DNA of 64,000 bases from Streptomyces sp. NBC_00459 (lineage in GTDB: Bacteria; Actinomycetota; Actinomycetes; Streptomycetales; Streptomycetaceae), in NCBI RefSeq assembly GCF_036013955.1, contig NZ_CP107903.1:2666001-2730000 (forward strand), read 5' to 3'. Below, piece after piece: positions 15,927-23,960 of this stretch (within the stretch, counting starts at the first letter, position 1; each line of letters starts with the position of its first letter). Made by a program: the position numbers and the translations under genes. The notes below the pieces were generated by a model. That model was not told where the DNA came from. It made no database searches and worked only from the letters and a program-made list of their open reading frames with translations.

Positions 15927-16964
15927 ATGACACAGGCGTCGACACAGGTGAGCGATCACGGCGGGGGCGTACGGTCCCTCCGGGTCCCCATTCCTAACAA
16001 TCCCCTCGGATACACGCTGGTGTACGTCGTCGACACCGACAGCGGACCGGTGCTCATCGACACGGGGTGGGACGACCCGCTGTCCTGGGACGCGCTCGCC
16101 GAGGGCCTGTCGGCGTGCGGCACGTCGACGGGGGAGATCCACGGCATGGTGATCACCCACCACCACCCGGACCACCACGGCCTGTCCGGCCAGGTCCGCG
16201 AGGTGTCCGGGGCGTGGATCGCGATGCACGAGGCCGACATCTCCCTCGTACGGCGGACGCGCGACAACCGTGCCGACCGCTGGTTCTCGTACATGACCGC
16301 GAAGCTGGCGGCGGCCGGTGCCCCCGCCGACCATGTGGCGACCCTGACCAGGACCCCCGTCGGCATCCTGCCCAGCTTCTCGCCGGCGCTCCCCGACCGC
16401 GAGATCGTCCCCGGTGAACTCCTCGACCTCCCGGGCCGCCGGCTGCGCGCGATCTGGACACCGGGCCACACCCCGGGCCACGTCTGCCTCCATCTGGAGG
16501 AGGCCCACCCGGCCCGGCTCCCCGGCAACGGCCGCCTGTTCTCCGGCGACCACCTGCTGCCCGGGATCACCCCGCACATCGGCCTGTACGAGGATCCGGA
16601 CGACGCGACGGTCGCCGACCCGCTCGGCGACTACCTCGACTCCCTGGAGCGCATCGGCCGCCTGGCTCCGGCCGAGGTGCTCCCGGCACACCGCCACGCC
16701 TTCCCCGACGCGACCGTCCGCGTTCAGGAACTCCTCGACCACCACGACGACCGCCTCGCCGGCCTCCGCTCCCTCCTCACCACTCCCCTCACCCCCTGGC
16801 AACTGGCGGAACGCATGGAGTGGAACCGCCCCTGGTCCGAAATCCCCCCGGGATCACGGAACATCGCGGTCTCGGAGGCCGAGGCCCATGTACGCCGCCT
16901 GGTCAAACTGGGTCAGGCCGAGGCTGTGACCGGCAGCGAGCCGGTGACGTACGTGGCCGTGTGA
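15927..16964 (+). CDS. MBL-fold metallo-hydrolase
   Basis: 345-residue metallo-beta-lactamase-fold hydrolase. Zinc motif ITHHHPDHHGLSG (HxHxDH, about residues 75-87), second-sphere His in WTPGHTPGHVC, Asp in FSGDHLLPGI, and a late His in VLPAHRHAF. A C-terminal helical domain (about 255-345) resembles the winged-helix tail of LACTB2-like and thioesterase-type relatives (WQLAERMEWNRPWSEIP). A thioester or lactone substrate is plausible. ATG 15927 follows GGGGAG. It is divergent from the aldehyde dehydrogenase with a KstR-type box in its promoter, suggesting a role in the same lipid pathway. Confidence 0.92.
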   Translation: MTQASTQVSDHGGGVRSLRVPIPNNPLGYTLVYVVDTDSGPVLIDTGWDDPLSWDALAEGLSACGTSTGEIHGMVITHHHPDHHGLSGQVREVSGAWIAMHEADISLVRRTRDNRADRWFSYMTAKLAAAGAPADHVATLTRTPVGILPSFSPALPDREIVPGELLDLPGRRLRAIWTPGHTPGHVCLHLEEAHPARLPGNGRLFSGDHLLPGITPHIGLYEDPDDATVADPLGDYLDSLERIGRLAPAEVLPAHRHAFPDATVRVQELLDHHDDRLAGLRSLLTTPLTPWQLAERMEWNRPWSEIPPGSRNIAVSEAEAHVRRLVKLGQAEAVTGSEPVTYVAV

Positions 16965-17009
16965 CGCGCGGCCGGATCGACCCCGCCCGACCCACCCCAC
17001 GGGCGGGCT

Positions 17010-17690
17010 TCACGGCAGCAGCGTACGGATCAACCCCTCTGCCGCTCCGAGCAGTTCGACCTCGTCCCGGCTCATCGTCGGGTTCGCCGCGCGCCGCCTG
17101 CGCGCCTCCGGCAGACCCTCCGCCGTCCGGCCCGCCTCCGGCACGGCGGACGGGGCTGTCAGCAGAGCGGTCAGCATCGCACGGGCCGGTTCGGCCAAGG
17201 GATCCACGGATACCGCGACCTGGGCCAGGATCACGGCGGACATCGCCCGGTCCAGGCCCGGCGCCCCTTCCTCCGAGTTGGCCCAGTCGATGACCCGGGG
17301 GCCGTCGGGAGTGAGGATCACGTTCTCCGGATGCAGGTCGAGGTGGAGGACGCGGGTCCCGGGTTCGGCGGCCGGGTCCAGGGGCGGGACGCCGTGCAGA
17401 CCGCGCAGGAGCGTCGCCAGCAGCTCGCCGCTCTCGCGCGCGTCCAGCAGGCCCGCACCGAACGCCTCCAGCATCGTCGGGCCGGACAGCCGTTCCAGGA
17501 CCAGGTCGGTCCGAGTCGCCGTGCGCACCTCGGGCACCGGGTATCCGTGGCCGCGTACGTGCTCCATGACCGCCGCCTCGGCCACCGCGTCGCCGTATCC
17601 GTCCCGGTAGCGGCGCAGCACCCACGTCGGCTCGTCGAGTTCGTAGACATCGGCGGTGCGCCCCGAGCCGAGCAGTCTCCCCATCAGCAT
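17010..17690 (-). CDS. APH-family phosphotransferase
   Basis: 226 aa, short for the aminoglycoside-phosphotransferase/choline-kinase fold. N-terminal glycine loop RLLGSGRTADVYEL, ATP-lysine position replaced by Arg-rich WVLRRYRDGYGDAV, catalytic loop LHLDLHPENVIL (Asp and Asn in HLDLHPEN, about residues 117-124), and metal-binding DWANSEEG (about 136). The substrate is not predictable; these stand-alone kinases act on sugars, aminoglycosides or small metabolites. Start ATG 17690; ATG 17684 is an in-frame alternative. Confidence 0.88.
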   Translation of the reverse strand: MLMGRLLGSGRTADVYELDEPTWVLRRYRDGYGDAVAEAAVMEHVRGHGYPVPEVRTATRTDLVLERLSGPTMLEAFGAGLLDARESGELLATLLRGLHGVPPLDPAAEPGTRVLHLDLHPENVILTPDGPRVIDWANSEEGAPGLDRAMSAVILAQVAVSVDPLAEPARAMLTALLTAPSAVPEAGRTAEGLPEARRRRAANPTMSRDEVELLGAAEGLIRTLLP

Positions 17691-17915
17691 TTGATGAACA
17701 TATCCGGGCCGCCTTCGAGAGCCAGGTCACTTCCGAGGTGCCCGGCGCGTGAAGCGGCCCACAGGACGCAGATCACCTACGAGGCGGATTAGTAGACCGA
17801 AGTCCATGTCATGCCCACACAGAAACCGCCTCTGACCTGCACATTGAGAGCCAGGTCACAAAGTGCAGTTATCAACCACATACGAACACAACTAGCAAAA
17901 GGGGTGATTGCGGAC

Positions 17916-18036
17916 GACCGTCGGGTTTGTTTCTCTGGAGCAGTCGCACGGCGCCGACGAACCCTCACGGGTCGCGGCGCCGCCGCATGTCACCGCCACA
18001 CGAGCAGCACGTGGCATCGGCTTGCCCGCGACGGTC
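17916..18036 (+). ncRNA. Structured 5' leader (candidate regulatory RNA) of SLT gene
   Basis: In the 370-bp gene-free stretch 17691-18060. A perfect 8-bp closing stem (GACCGTCG 17916-17923 with CGACGGTC 18029-18036) encloses two hairpins. The first is a long GGCGCC.../GGCGCC stem with an inner ACCC-TCAC-GGGT; the second is GCCAC/GTGGC. The folded unit ends 24 bases before the GTG of a secreted cell-wall protein. Such genes in actinomycetes often have c-di-AMP riboswitches, but I do not see that family's conserved core, so the class is open. Confidence 0.5.
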
Positions 18037-18060
18037 CTGACCCCGAAGAAAAGGTTCTCC

Positions 18061-18480
18061 GTGTTCGTCTCCCGTATCGCCCGCACCATCGCCTCCCCCA
18101 AGAAGGCCCTCACCACCGCCGCCGTGGCCGCCGCCACCGCCGGCATGGTGCTGGCCGCGGCTCCCGCGGAGGCGGCGACCACCGCTTCCGCGTCCGACGC
18201 CAAGGCGATCGCGCAGAAGCTGATCCCGAACGACGCGCAGTTCAACGCCTTCAGCAAGATCGTCGAGCACGAGAGCGGCTGGGACGTCGACGCCACCAAC
18301 GCCTCCTCCGGTGCGTACGGCCTGGTCCAGGCCCTCCCCGGTTCGAAGATGGCCTCGGCCGGCTCCGACTGGAAGACCAGCGCCGCCACCCAGATCAAGT
18401 GGGGCCTGGACTACATGAACGACCGCTACGGCAGCCCGGTCGGCGCCTGGAACTTCTGGCAGGCCCACCACTGGTACTGA
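18061..18480 (+). CDS. Secreted transglycosylase SLT-domain protein
   Basis: 139-residue precursor. Signal peptide at about residues 1-40 (Lys/Arg-rich start, then ALTTAAVAAATAGMVLAAA, cleavage after PAEA). Mature domain is a compact SLT/lysozyme-like fold: IVEHESGWDVDATNASSGAY with catalytic Glu in HESGW, GLVQALPGSKMASAG, and C-terminal GLDYMNDRYGSPVGAWNFW. Such proteins cut or remodel peptidoglycan in the wall. Start GTG 18061 has AAAAGG seven bases upstream; the open frame extends to 17908, but the extra residues lie inside the structured leader and disrupt the signal peptide. A strong terminator follows. Confidence 0.9.
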   Translation: MFVSRIARTIASPKKALTTAAVAAATAGMVLAAAPAEAATTASASDAKAIAQKLIPNDAQFNAFSKIVEHESGWDVDATNASSGAYGLVQALPGSKMASAGSDWKTSAATQIKWGLDYMNDRYGSPVGAWNFWQAHHWY

Positions 18481-18502
18481 GCCGGCCCAGCAGGACGCGA
18501 GT

Positions 18503-18547
18503 ACGAAGGCGCCGGTCCCCGATCACTTCGGGGGCCGGCGCCTTCGT
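18503..18547 (+). terminator. Strong terminator after SLT gene
   Basis: 20-bp stem with one mismatch (ACGAAGGCGCCGGTCCCCGA against its complement) and a 5-base loop, 23 bp after the stop. Confidence 0.9.
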
Positions 18548-18653
18548 GGTCCCTCCGTATCCCGCCGCCCCTGCCCTCCGTGCCCCTTCCCCCCTGTCTC
18601 TCCGTACCTGTCCCTCCGTACTTCTCCGCGCCTCCCCGTGGTGGACTGACCCG

Positions 18654-19367
18654 ATGAGCGCAGAGGCAACCGAGCCGACCCAGCCGCAGCCGTCGTCACC
18701 GCCGTACGATCCCGAATCGCGCGGTCTGCGTCTGGTGGCCGTTCTGCTGGTGCTGACGGTGGTCAGCGGGCTGATCGACGCCGTCAGCTATCTCGGGCTC
18801 GGCCATGTCTTCACCGCGAACATGACCGGAAACGTCGTCGTACTGGGCTTCGCCGCCGCCGGGGCACCCGGGTTCTCCGTACCGCACACCCTGGTGTCGC
18901 TGAGTGCGTTCGTGGTGGGCGCGGTGGCCGGCGGGCGCGTCGCGGGACGGCTGGGCGGTGGCTCGCGCCGGAGGTGGGCCCGGGTCACGCTCGCCGTCGA
19001 GGCGGTGTTCCTGGGCGCGTCCTCGGCGGTGGCCTTCGCGGCACCGGACGCGACGGTCACCGTCTACACACTGATCGCGGTCACGGCCTTCGCGATGGGC
19101 CTGCGCAACGCCACCGTACGAAGGCTGGGCGTCCCCGACCTGACGACCACCGTCCTGACGATGACCCTCACCGGTCTCGCCGCCGACTCCCGCGCGGCCG
19201 GCGGCACGGGCAGGCACTCCCCGCGCCGCTCGGCGTCGGTGGTGGCCATGGCCGTGGGCGCGCTGCTCGGCGCGTGGCTGGTGGTCCATCACGGTCTCGG
19301 AATTCCGCTCCTCGTAGCGGCTGTCGTGGTGGCCGTGTTGGCGGTGTGTACGTCGGGGCGGGAGTGA
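18654..19367 (+). CDS. DUF1275 (YoaK-like) membrane protein
   Basis: 237 aa with about six transmembrane helices. DUF1275 hallmarks: SGLIDAVSYLGLGHVFTANM followed by TGNVVVLGFAAAG (about residues 42-75), AFAMGLRNATVRRLGVPDLT (about 143-162) and the TTVLTMTLTGLAADS segment. Transport or sensing is assumed for the family, but no function is established. ATG 18654 is preceded by no strong RBS; the frame stays open far upstream, but those codons lie in the preceding gene and terminator. Confidence 0.9.
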   Translation: MSAEATEPTQPQPSSPPYDPESRGLRLVAVLLVLTVVSGLIDAVSYLGLGHVFTANMTGNVVVLGFAAAGAPGFSVPHTLVSLSAFVVGAVAGGRVAGRLGGGSRRRWARVTLAVEAVFLGASSAVAFAAPDATVTVYTLIAVTAFAMGLRNATVRRLGVPDLTTTVLTMTLTGLAADSRAAGGTGRHSPRRSASVVAMAVGALLGAWLVVHHGLGIPLLVAAVVVAVLAVCTSGRE

Positions 19368-19641
19368 TCGGGGCTCGCGCCATGCCGTTCGATACCGCGA
19401 AAGTGGCTACCGATTCATAACTCTTCGCGATCATGCTGCGTAGGGCGAGGCCGTCCGACGGGCCGCCGCAGAGGCTCGCACCGGCTCTCCGCACCCCGCG
19501 TGACCTGCGCGATCCATGTTCGCGAGTGACCCCGTGCCCGTCCTCGCGCGCCCGTACGCGGGGAGGGCGCGAGCATGGCCCGCAAGAGTCGGGGGTATCC
19601 ATCGGGCCCACGACAGGCCCGCGCGGAGCATACTGGAGTCA

Positions 19642-19863
19642 ATGACAAAGACAGCGGTAACGCGGGCCCATCTGGCCACCAGCCCCTTCAAAGCCCCTGT
19701 GGCACCCCCTACCAAGCTGTTCGCGGTAGGCGACCGAGTCACTCACGACGTCTTCGGCCTCGGCCGGGTGACCACCGTGGAGGACGGCATCGCAGTACTC
19801 GTCGACTTCGGCGGGCGTCAGGAACGGATCATCAGTCCCTACGCCAAGCTGACCGTTCTCTGA
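19642..19863 (+). CDS. Small conserved protein with tudor/KOW-like fold
   Basis: 73 aa. After a 27-residue basic N-terminus, the sequence FAVGDRVTHDVFGLGRVTTV and then AVLVDFGGRQERIISPY reads as a small beta-barrel of the type at the C-terminus of UvrD/PcrA helicases and CarD-like RNA polymerase partners. A nucleic-acid- or polymerase-linked role is therefore possible but unproven. ATG 19642 lies after TGGAGTCA. A GC-rich 274-bp gap (19368-19641) before it contains no credible gene. Confidence 0.85.
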   Translation: MTKTAVTRAHLATSPFKAPVAPPTKLFAVGDRVTHDVFGLGRVTTVEDGIAVLVDFGGRQERIISPYAKLTVL

Positions 19864-19901
19864 GTTCCGCACTGCCGCATCGAGGATCAGGAGACCCTTC
19901 C

Positions 19902-20069
19902 ATCGAGCTGACATCTCTGTTCTCCGCGCCGGAACCGACAGCGTTCCACGCGAGGACCGATTCGCCGACCCCGGAGATCGACCCCTTCCAGGCGCCGGCC
20001 TTCCGGGAGGGCACTCCCGGCGCCTCCGCCACCCTGGCCGATGACCCCGGCAGCTGGGAGCAGCTCTGA
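19902..20069 (+). CDS. Possible 55-aa gene with non-canonical ATC start
   Basis: An open frame with strong third-position G/C bias (almost every codon ends in G or C). AGGAG sits about eight bases before an in-frame ATC at 19902, exactly where a start codon should be. No ATG, GTG or TTG opens the frame between 19863 and this point. The peptide is acidic and Pro-rich (ELTSLFSAPEPTAFHARTD at the start, PGSWEQL at the end), with no Cys and no transmembrane helix. ATC starts are known (infC in E. coli), so this may be a real gene with a weak start, or one broken by an ATG-to-ATC change. I recognise no family. Confidence 0.5.
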   Translation: MELTSLFSAPEPTAFHARTDSPTPEIDPFQAPAFREGTPGASATLADDPGSWEQL

Positions 20070-20139
20070 GCCGCGGCGCCACGCTCGTGTGACCGCCGAC
20101 CGAATCGCCCAGTAACGGGTCGCGGGCTCCCGGGTGCCT

Positions 20140-22521
20140 TCAGGACCGAGGCATCGGAAGCGCGTACACCCTGTCGAAGTGCTGGGCGATCAGCGGGTGA
20201 TCGGTGCCGCCGTCGGCGTCGCAGGAGAGCTGCCAGTCGTTGATGCCCGTGTCCCGGCCATCCGTGAAGTTCCACAGCAGTTCGCCCCGCCGGGCATCGA
20301 TCGCGTAGAAGCCGTCCTTGTTGGCCGCGGCCGTGACGAACACCGCGTCGCCGCCCGCGACGAGCGGGTTCTCCAGGTCCAGCCTGGGGGTTTCGCAGAA
20401 CCAGCGCCGGGAGCCGTCTGCGGCGTCGAACGCCTCGACGCCGTGCGGGTTGCTCGTCGTGCAGTACACCGTGCCGTTCGCCGCCGCGACAGAGGCGAAG
20501 CCGCCCTTCTCCTCCCGTACTCGCCAGCGCAGCGCACCGGTCTCCAGATCCACGGCGACGAGCTCGCTGTCCGCTGCGAACACGGTCCCGTCCAGCACCA
20601 CCGGGGCCGACCGGCCTTCCGAGTCGGACGCCATGGGCTGGCTCCACAGCACGCTTCCGCGGGCGTCGCCGCCACGGGCCGTGAGACGGTGCAGCCCGTC
20701 CAGGTAGACGAAGCGGACGGAGTCGATGAACGGTTTCAGGTCGAGGCCGATGTCCTCCGGGCTGATGGGGATCACCTGGGCCAGGCGCGCCCGCAGATTC
20801 GTACCGAGGACGACGTTCGTCGAGGTGGCCGAGCCCCGCGACCCGTCCGCGTTGTCCTGGCGGTCGAACCGGATTCCGACGATGGTGGCCGAGCCGGCGG
20901 CACCGCCGAGCAGCGTGTCGAACCGGAAGTCCTCGCCGAAGTCCAGCGAGTAGCGCTCCGTTCCCGTGACCGGGTCGACGCCGAGCACGGTCGCGCCGGT
21001 GCCGAGGGCGACGACGACGTCCGAGACGATCAGGGGCGAGGTGGGTGACTGGCTGATGCCCCGGTAGGTCCACCGGGGACTGGTGCCGTCGGCGAGGCCC
21101 AGGCAGAACAGGGTGCCGGACTGCGTCTTCAGCAGGGTCGTGCCCTTGTAGAGGACCGCCGGTGCCTGGACGAGCGGGTCGCTGCGGTACGTCCACAGCG
21201 GTTCCGGCGCCGGACCGGCAGGTGTCGCCGCACCGCTCGGCCCGTCGTCCTTCGATCCGTGCAGCAGTGCGACGACACCGGTCCCCAGAGCGAGCGCGGC
21301 GGCGGCGAGGACCCCTCGGCGGGAGGGCGCCGGCCGGGACGAGCGCGGAGCGCGGTGGGCGCCCCGGTCGGGCGACTGCTCGGGCTGCTGCGGCGGGGAC
21401 TGCTCGCGCGTCGGGCCGGGCTTCGGCCGGTCGGGGAGTTCGTCGGAGCCGGGGGGTTCGGGGAGTTCCGGGAAGACGACGCGTTGGGGGCTGCCCGGGC
21501 GCCCCGCGACCAGTCGTTGAACGGCTGCCAGGCGCGGGTCGACGCGGAGGCCGCCACCGGAGCCGGGGGCTGCTCCCACGGTGGCAGGGGCGGACTGACG
21601 CCCGAGGGCTTCCGACTTCGTGTCCAGACCGAGGTCGAGATCCATGAGGGCGGCGCCCTGGCGTCTTATCGCGCCGAGGACGGCTTCCGGAAGCCAGCCG
21701 TCCCAGTCCAGCGCGTCGGCGCCCCCGGGCGCGCACGCCGCCGACACCCGGTCCGGACTGGGCCGGGCCACCGGGGACTTCTCCAGACACAGCCGCATGA
21801 TCGTGTCCAGCGGTTCCTGGACGCCTGTCAGGTCGGGCGTGCCGTGCACCACCTGGTACAGCAGGGTGGCCGCCGACGCGCCGTCGAAGGGCGCCTTCCC
21901 GGTGGCCGCGTACGCCAGGACCGAGCCGAGGCAGAACACGTCGCCCGCCGGGCCCATCGGATCCCCGGTGGCATGCTCGGGGCACATGTACCGCGGGGAG
22001 CCCAACAGCACGCCGGACAGGGTGAGTTCGTAGCCGTCGGTGGCGCGGACGATGCCGAAGTCGATGACCCGCGGGCCCTCGGCGGAGAGCAGTACGTTGG
22101 ACGGTTTCAGGTCGCGGTGCACCAGCCCGGCGGAGTGCACGGCGATCAGTGCCTCGGCGAGTCCGGCGCCGAGGGCCAGCACGGATCTCGGGGGCAGCGG
22201 CCCGTACGCCTCGACCGCGTCGGCCAGCGTCGGGCCGATGATGTGTGTGGTGGCCAGCCAGGGGACGGGTCCGTCCGGGTCGGCGTCCACGACGGACGCC
22301 GTGTAGGTGCCGCTCACCGCCCGCGCCGCGTCCACCTCGCGGCGGAACCGGTCACGGAACGCCCTGCCCGAGGCCAGCTCGGGACGGATGACCTTGACGG
22401 CGACGGTCTGTTGCCTGTCGTCCTTGGCGAGGAAGACCTCGCCCATCCCTCCGGCGCCCAGGCGCGCGACAGGACGGTACGGCCCCAGCCGCTCCGGATC
22501 CGTGGGACGAAGTGGCTCCAT
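20140..22521 (-). CDS. Membrane Ser/Thr protein kinase with extracytoplasmic PQQ-type beta-propeller
   Basis: 793 aa. Cytoplasmic Hanks-type kinase: glycine loop LGAGGMGEVF (21-30), Lys43 (AVKVIRPE), catalytic HRDLKPSN (Asp137) and metal Asp154 (VIDFGIV), with activation segment ending GSPRYMCPEHATG. A Pro/Gln-rich juxtamembrane stretch leads to one transmembrane helix (GVLAAAALALGTGVVALL, about 395-415). The outer part shows repeated propeller blades (LWTYRSDPLVQAPAVLYKGT, LFCLGLADGTSPRWTYRG, LVAVDLETGALRWRV, ELLWNFTDGRDTG) of the PQQ/WD40-like family. It likely senses an external ligand or wall component. ATG 22521 follows GAGGACC; an in-frame extension upstream has no RBS. Confidence 0.93.
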   Translation of the reverse strand: MEPLRPTDPERLGPYRPVARLGAGGMGEVFLAKDDRQQTVAVKVIRPELASGRAFRDRFRREVDAARAVSGTYTASVVDADPDGPVPWLATTHIIGPTLADAVEAYGPLPPRSVLALGAGLAEALIAVHSAGLVHRDLKPSNVLLSAEGPRVIDFGIVRATDGYELTLSGVLLGSPRYMCPEHATGDPMGPAGDVFCLGSVLAYAATGKAPFDGASAATLLYQVVHGTPDLTGVQEPLDTIMRLCLEKSPVARPSPDRVSAACAPGGADALDWDGWLPEAVLGAIRRQGAALMDLDLGLDTKSEALGRQSAPATVGAAPGSGGGLRVDPRLAAVQRLVAGRPGSPQRVVFPELPEPPGSDELPDRPKPGPTREQSPPQQPEQSPDRGAHRAPRSSRPAPSRRGVLAAAALALGTGVVALLHGSKDDGPSGAATPAGPAPEPLWTYRSDPLVQAPAVLYKGTTLLKTQSGTLFCLGLADGTSPRWTYRGISQSPTSPLIVSDVVVALGTGATVLGVDPVTGTERYSLDFGEDFRFDTLLGGAAGSATIVGIRFDRQDNADGSRGSATSTNVVLGTNLRARLAQVIPISPEDIGLDLKPFIDSVRFVYLDGLHRLTARGGDARGSVLWSQPMASDSEGRSAPVVLDGTVFAADSELVAVDLETGALRWRVREEKGGFASVAAANGTVYCTTSNPHGVEAFDAADGSRRWFCETPRLDLENPLVAGGDAVFVTAAANKDGFYAIDARRGELLWNFTDGRDTGINDWQLSCDADGGTDHPLIAQHFDRVYALPMPRS

Positions 22522-22701
22522 GGTCCTCAGCTCGCCTGTTCTCCGTCTGTCCCCGTCGAATGGTTTTGGAGGGAGAGTAGGTGCTGGAGGGACGGTTGGC
22601 GCACGCAATCGAGCAACTCGTGGCCAATACTTGAGACTTCATGCAGGGACTGTCCGGACGTTACTCGTGACGACAGGGCGAATCGGACACGCGAACGGCC
22701 C

Positions 22702-23418
22702 TCAGCTCGCTGTCGCGTACACGATGAGGTTGTCCACCGGATGCCCCTGCGCGTCGAAGTCGCCGTCGCACGTGATGAGCCGTAGAGCACGCTCCTGGGT
22801 CGGCCCGTAGACCTTCTCCGTCGGGAAGGCGTTCTTGCTGACGCTCTCCGTGGCCGTGACGGTGAAGTGGAGGGCTTTTCCCGTCGCGTCGGTGACGGTG
22901 ATGTCCGCCCCCTCCTCGATCTTCTTGAGGTCGTGGAAGACGGCTTCGCCGAAGCGGGTGTCGTTGTGGCCGATGATGACGGCCGCGCCGACCTCACCGG
23001 GCACCGCACCGCCCGTGTACCAGCCCGCGGTCATCCCCTTCTCGGCCGGCGGGACCTCGACCTTCCCGTCCGTGTTGAGGCCCAGCTCCATCAGCGGACC
23101 GGTGATCCCCACGGAGGGGACGGCCACCTCGGCAGGGGCCGCCGGAGCGTCGGGGGCCGAGGGCTGTCCGGACTGCCCGGACCGCGGAGCGCCCGACGCG
23201 GCGGCGGGGGCGGTGGGGGCGACCCGGACCGTCGGATCGGGGCCGGTCGAGCAGCCGCTGAGCACGGTGCCGAGGGTCAGCAGGGTGAGGATCGCGAGGC
23301 GGGTCCGGGACAGGGCAAGACGGTGTACACGGTGTACAGGGGGCAACTCGGGCTCCAGAACAGGGTGCGGGGGTTCGCCGGAACGCACAGGGCGCCGCCT
23401 GGTGAAGGGCGGCGCCAC
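22702..23418 (-). CDS. Class F sortase
   Basis: Cysteine transpeptidase/protease anchored in the membrane. The catalytic domain holds His in VIIGHNDTRFGE (about residue 151) and Cys in LRLITCDGDF (about 217). Upstream are a hydrophobic segment LAILTLLTLGTVLSGCSTGP (signal/lipobox-like, Cys in LSGC) and a Pro/Ala linker. Class F sortases are typical of Actinobacteria. Start uncertain: GTG 23418 is used here, GTG 23388 is also in frame, and neither has a clear RBS. It lies 29 bp after a gene for a likely wall-attached protein, so the two form an operon. Confidence 0.9.
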   Translation of the reverse strand: MAPPFTRRRPVRSGEPPHPVLEPELPPVHRVHRLALSRTRLAILTLLTLGTVLSGCSTGPDPTVRVAPTAPAAASGAPRSGQSGQPSAPDAPAAPAEVAVPSVGITGPLMELGLNTDGKVEVPPAEKGMTAGWYTGGAVPGEVGAAVIIGHNDTRFGEAVFHDLKKIEEGADITVTDATGKALHFTVTATESVSKNAFPTEKVYGPTQERALRLITCDGDFDAQGHPVDNLIVYATAS

Positions 23419-23447
23419 CGTTTCGTACGAGAGGTCGTGCCGCCGGG

Positions 23448-23837
23448 TCAGCCTTCGCGGCGGGCGGCGGTGCGGCGGCGCAGTACATAGGTGCCGGCGC
23501 CCGCGAGCAGCAGCGCGCCCGTGGCCGAACCGATGAGCGTGCCGGTGTTGTCGTCCTGGGCGGGGGCCTCGCCCGCGTCGACACCGCCCCGCGGGTAGTC
23601 CTTGCCGAGCTTCTGGGCTTCCCTGGCCTTCCGGGCCTCGGCCTCCTTGAGGGTCCTGGCGTCCTCGGCCCTCTTCTTCTCCAAGGCCTCCTTGTCGGCC
23701 GGGGTCGCGTCGGTCGCGCCCGGCGTCGGGGTCGGGTCGGAGGCGAAGGCCGCGCTGGCCGGGACGAGCAGCGCGCCGGCCGCGACGCCGGTCAGGACAG
23801 CGATACGCAGCGGGCGCAGGGTGAGACGGCGGGACAT
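23448..23837 (-). CDS. Sortase-dependent-type secreted coiled-coil protein
   Basis: 129 aa: signal peptide (RIAVLTGVAAGALLVPASAA FA), Thr/Pro linker, a highly charged coiled coil (DKEALEKKRAEDARTLKEAE and on to about residue 78), a short Gly/Asp linker, then a C-terminal hydrophobic helix with Arg cap (GSATGALLLAGAGTYVLRRR). That tail layout is the one recognised by sortases, yet no LPxTG or LAxTG is present; the nearest feature is DDNTGTLIG just before the helix. ATG 23837 has GGAG eight bases upstream. Next to a class F sortase, it is the likely substrate or a membrane-retained partner. Confidence 0.85.
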   Translation of the reverse strand: MSRRLTLRPLRIAVLTGVAAGALLVPASAAFASDPTPTPGATDATPADKEALEKKRAEDARTLKEAEARKAREAQKLGKDYPRGGVDAGEAPAQDDNTGTLIGSATGALLLAGAGTYVLRRRTAARREG

Positions 23838-23960
23838 GTAAGGGCTCCAGTTCCAGCCCGGCTTGGTCGTTCCTGGTTGCCGATCCGCACCAGGTTCCGG
23901 GCATGGCTTCACCCTGACGGCCACTTGTGAGGAAACTGTCAGAGCGCTGTCGTCATCCCA

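Noticed and set aside
17691..18060. c-di-AMP (ydaO) riboswitch before the SLT gene
   Set aside because: The conserved ydaO core segments are not found; only a structured leader of unknown class can be claimed.
23325..23341. GTGTACAC repeats as operator
   Set aside because: They lie inside the sortase coding frame and match its codons (VHRVHR).
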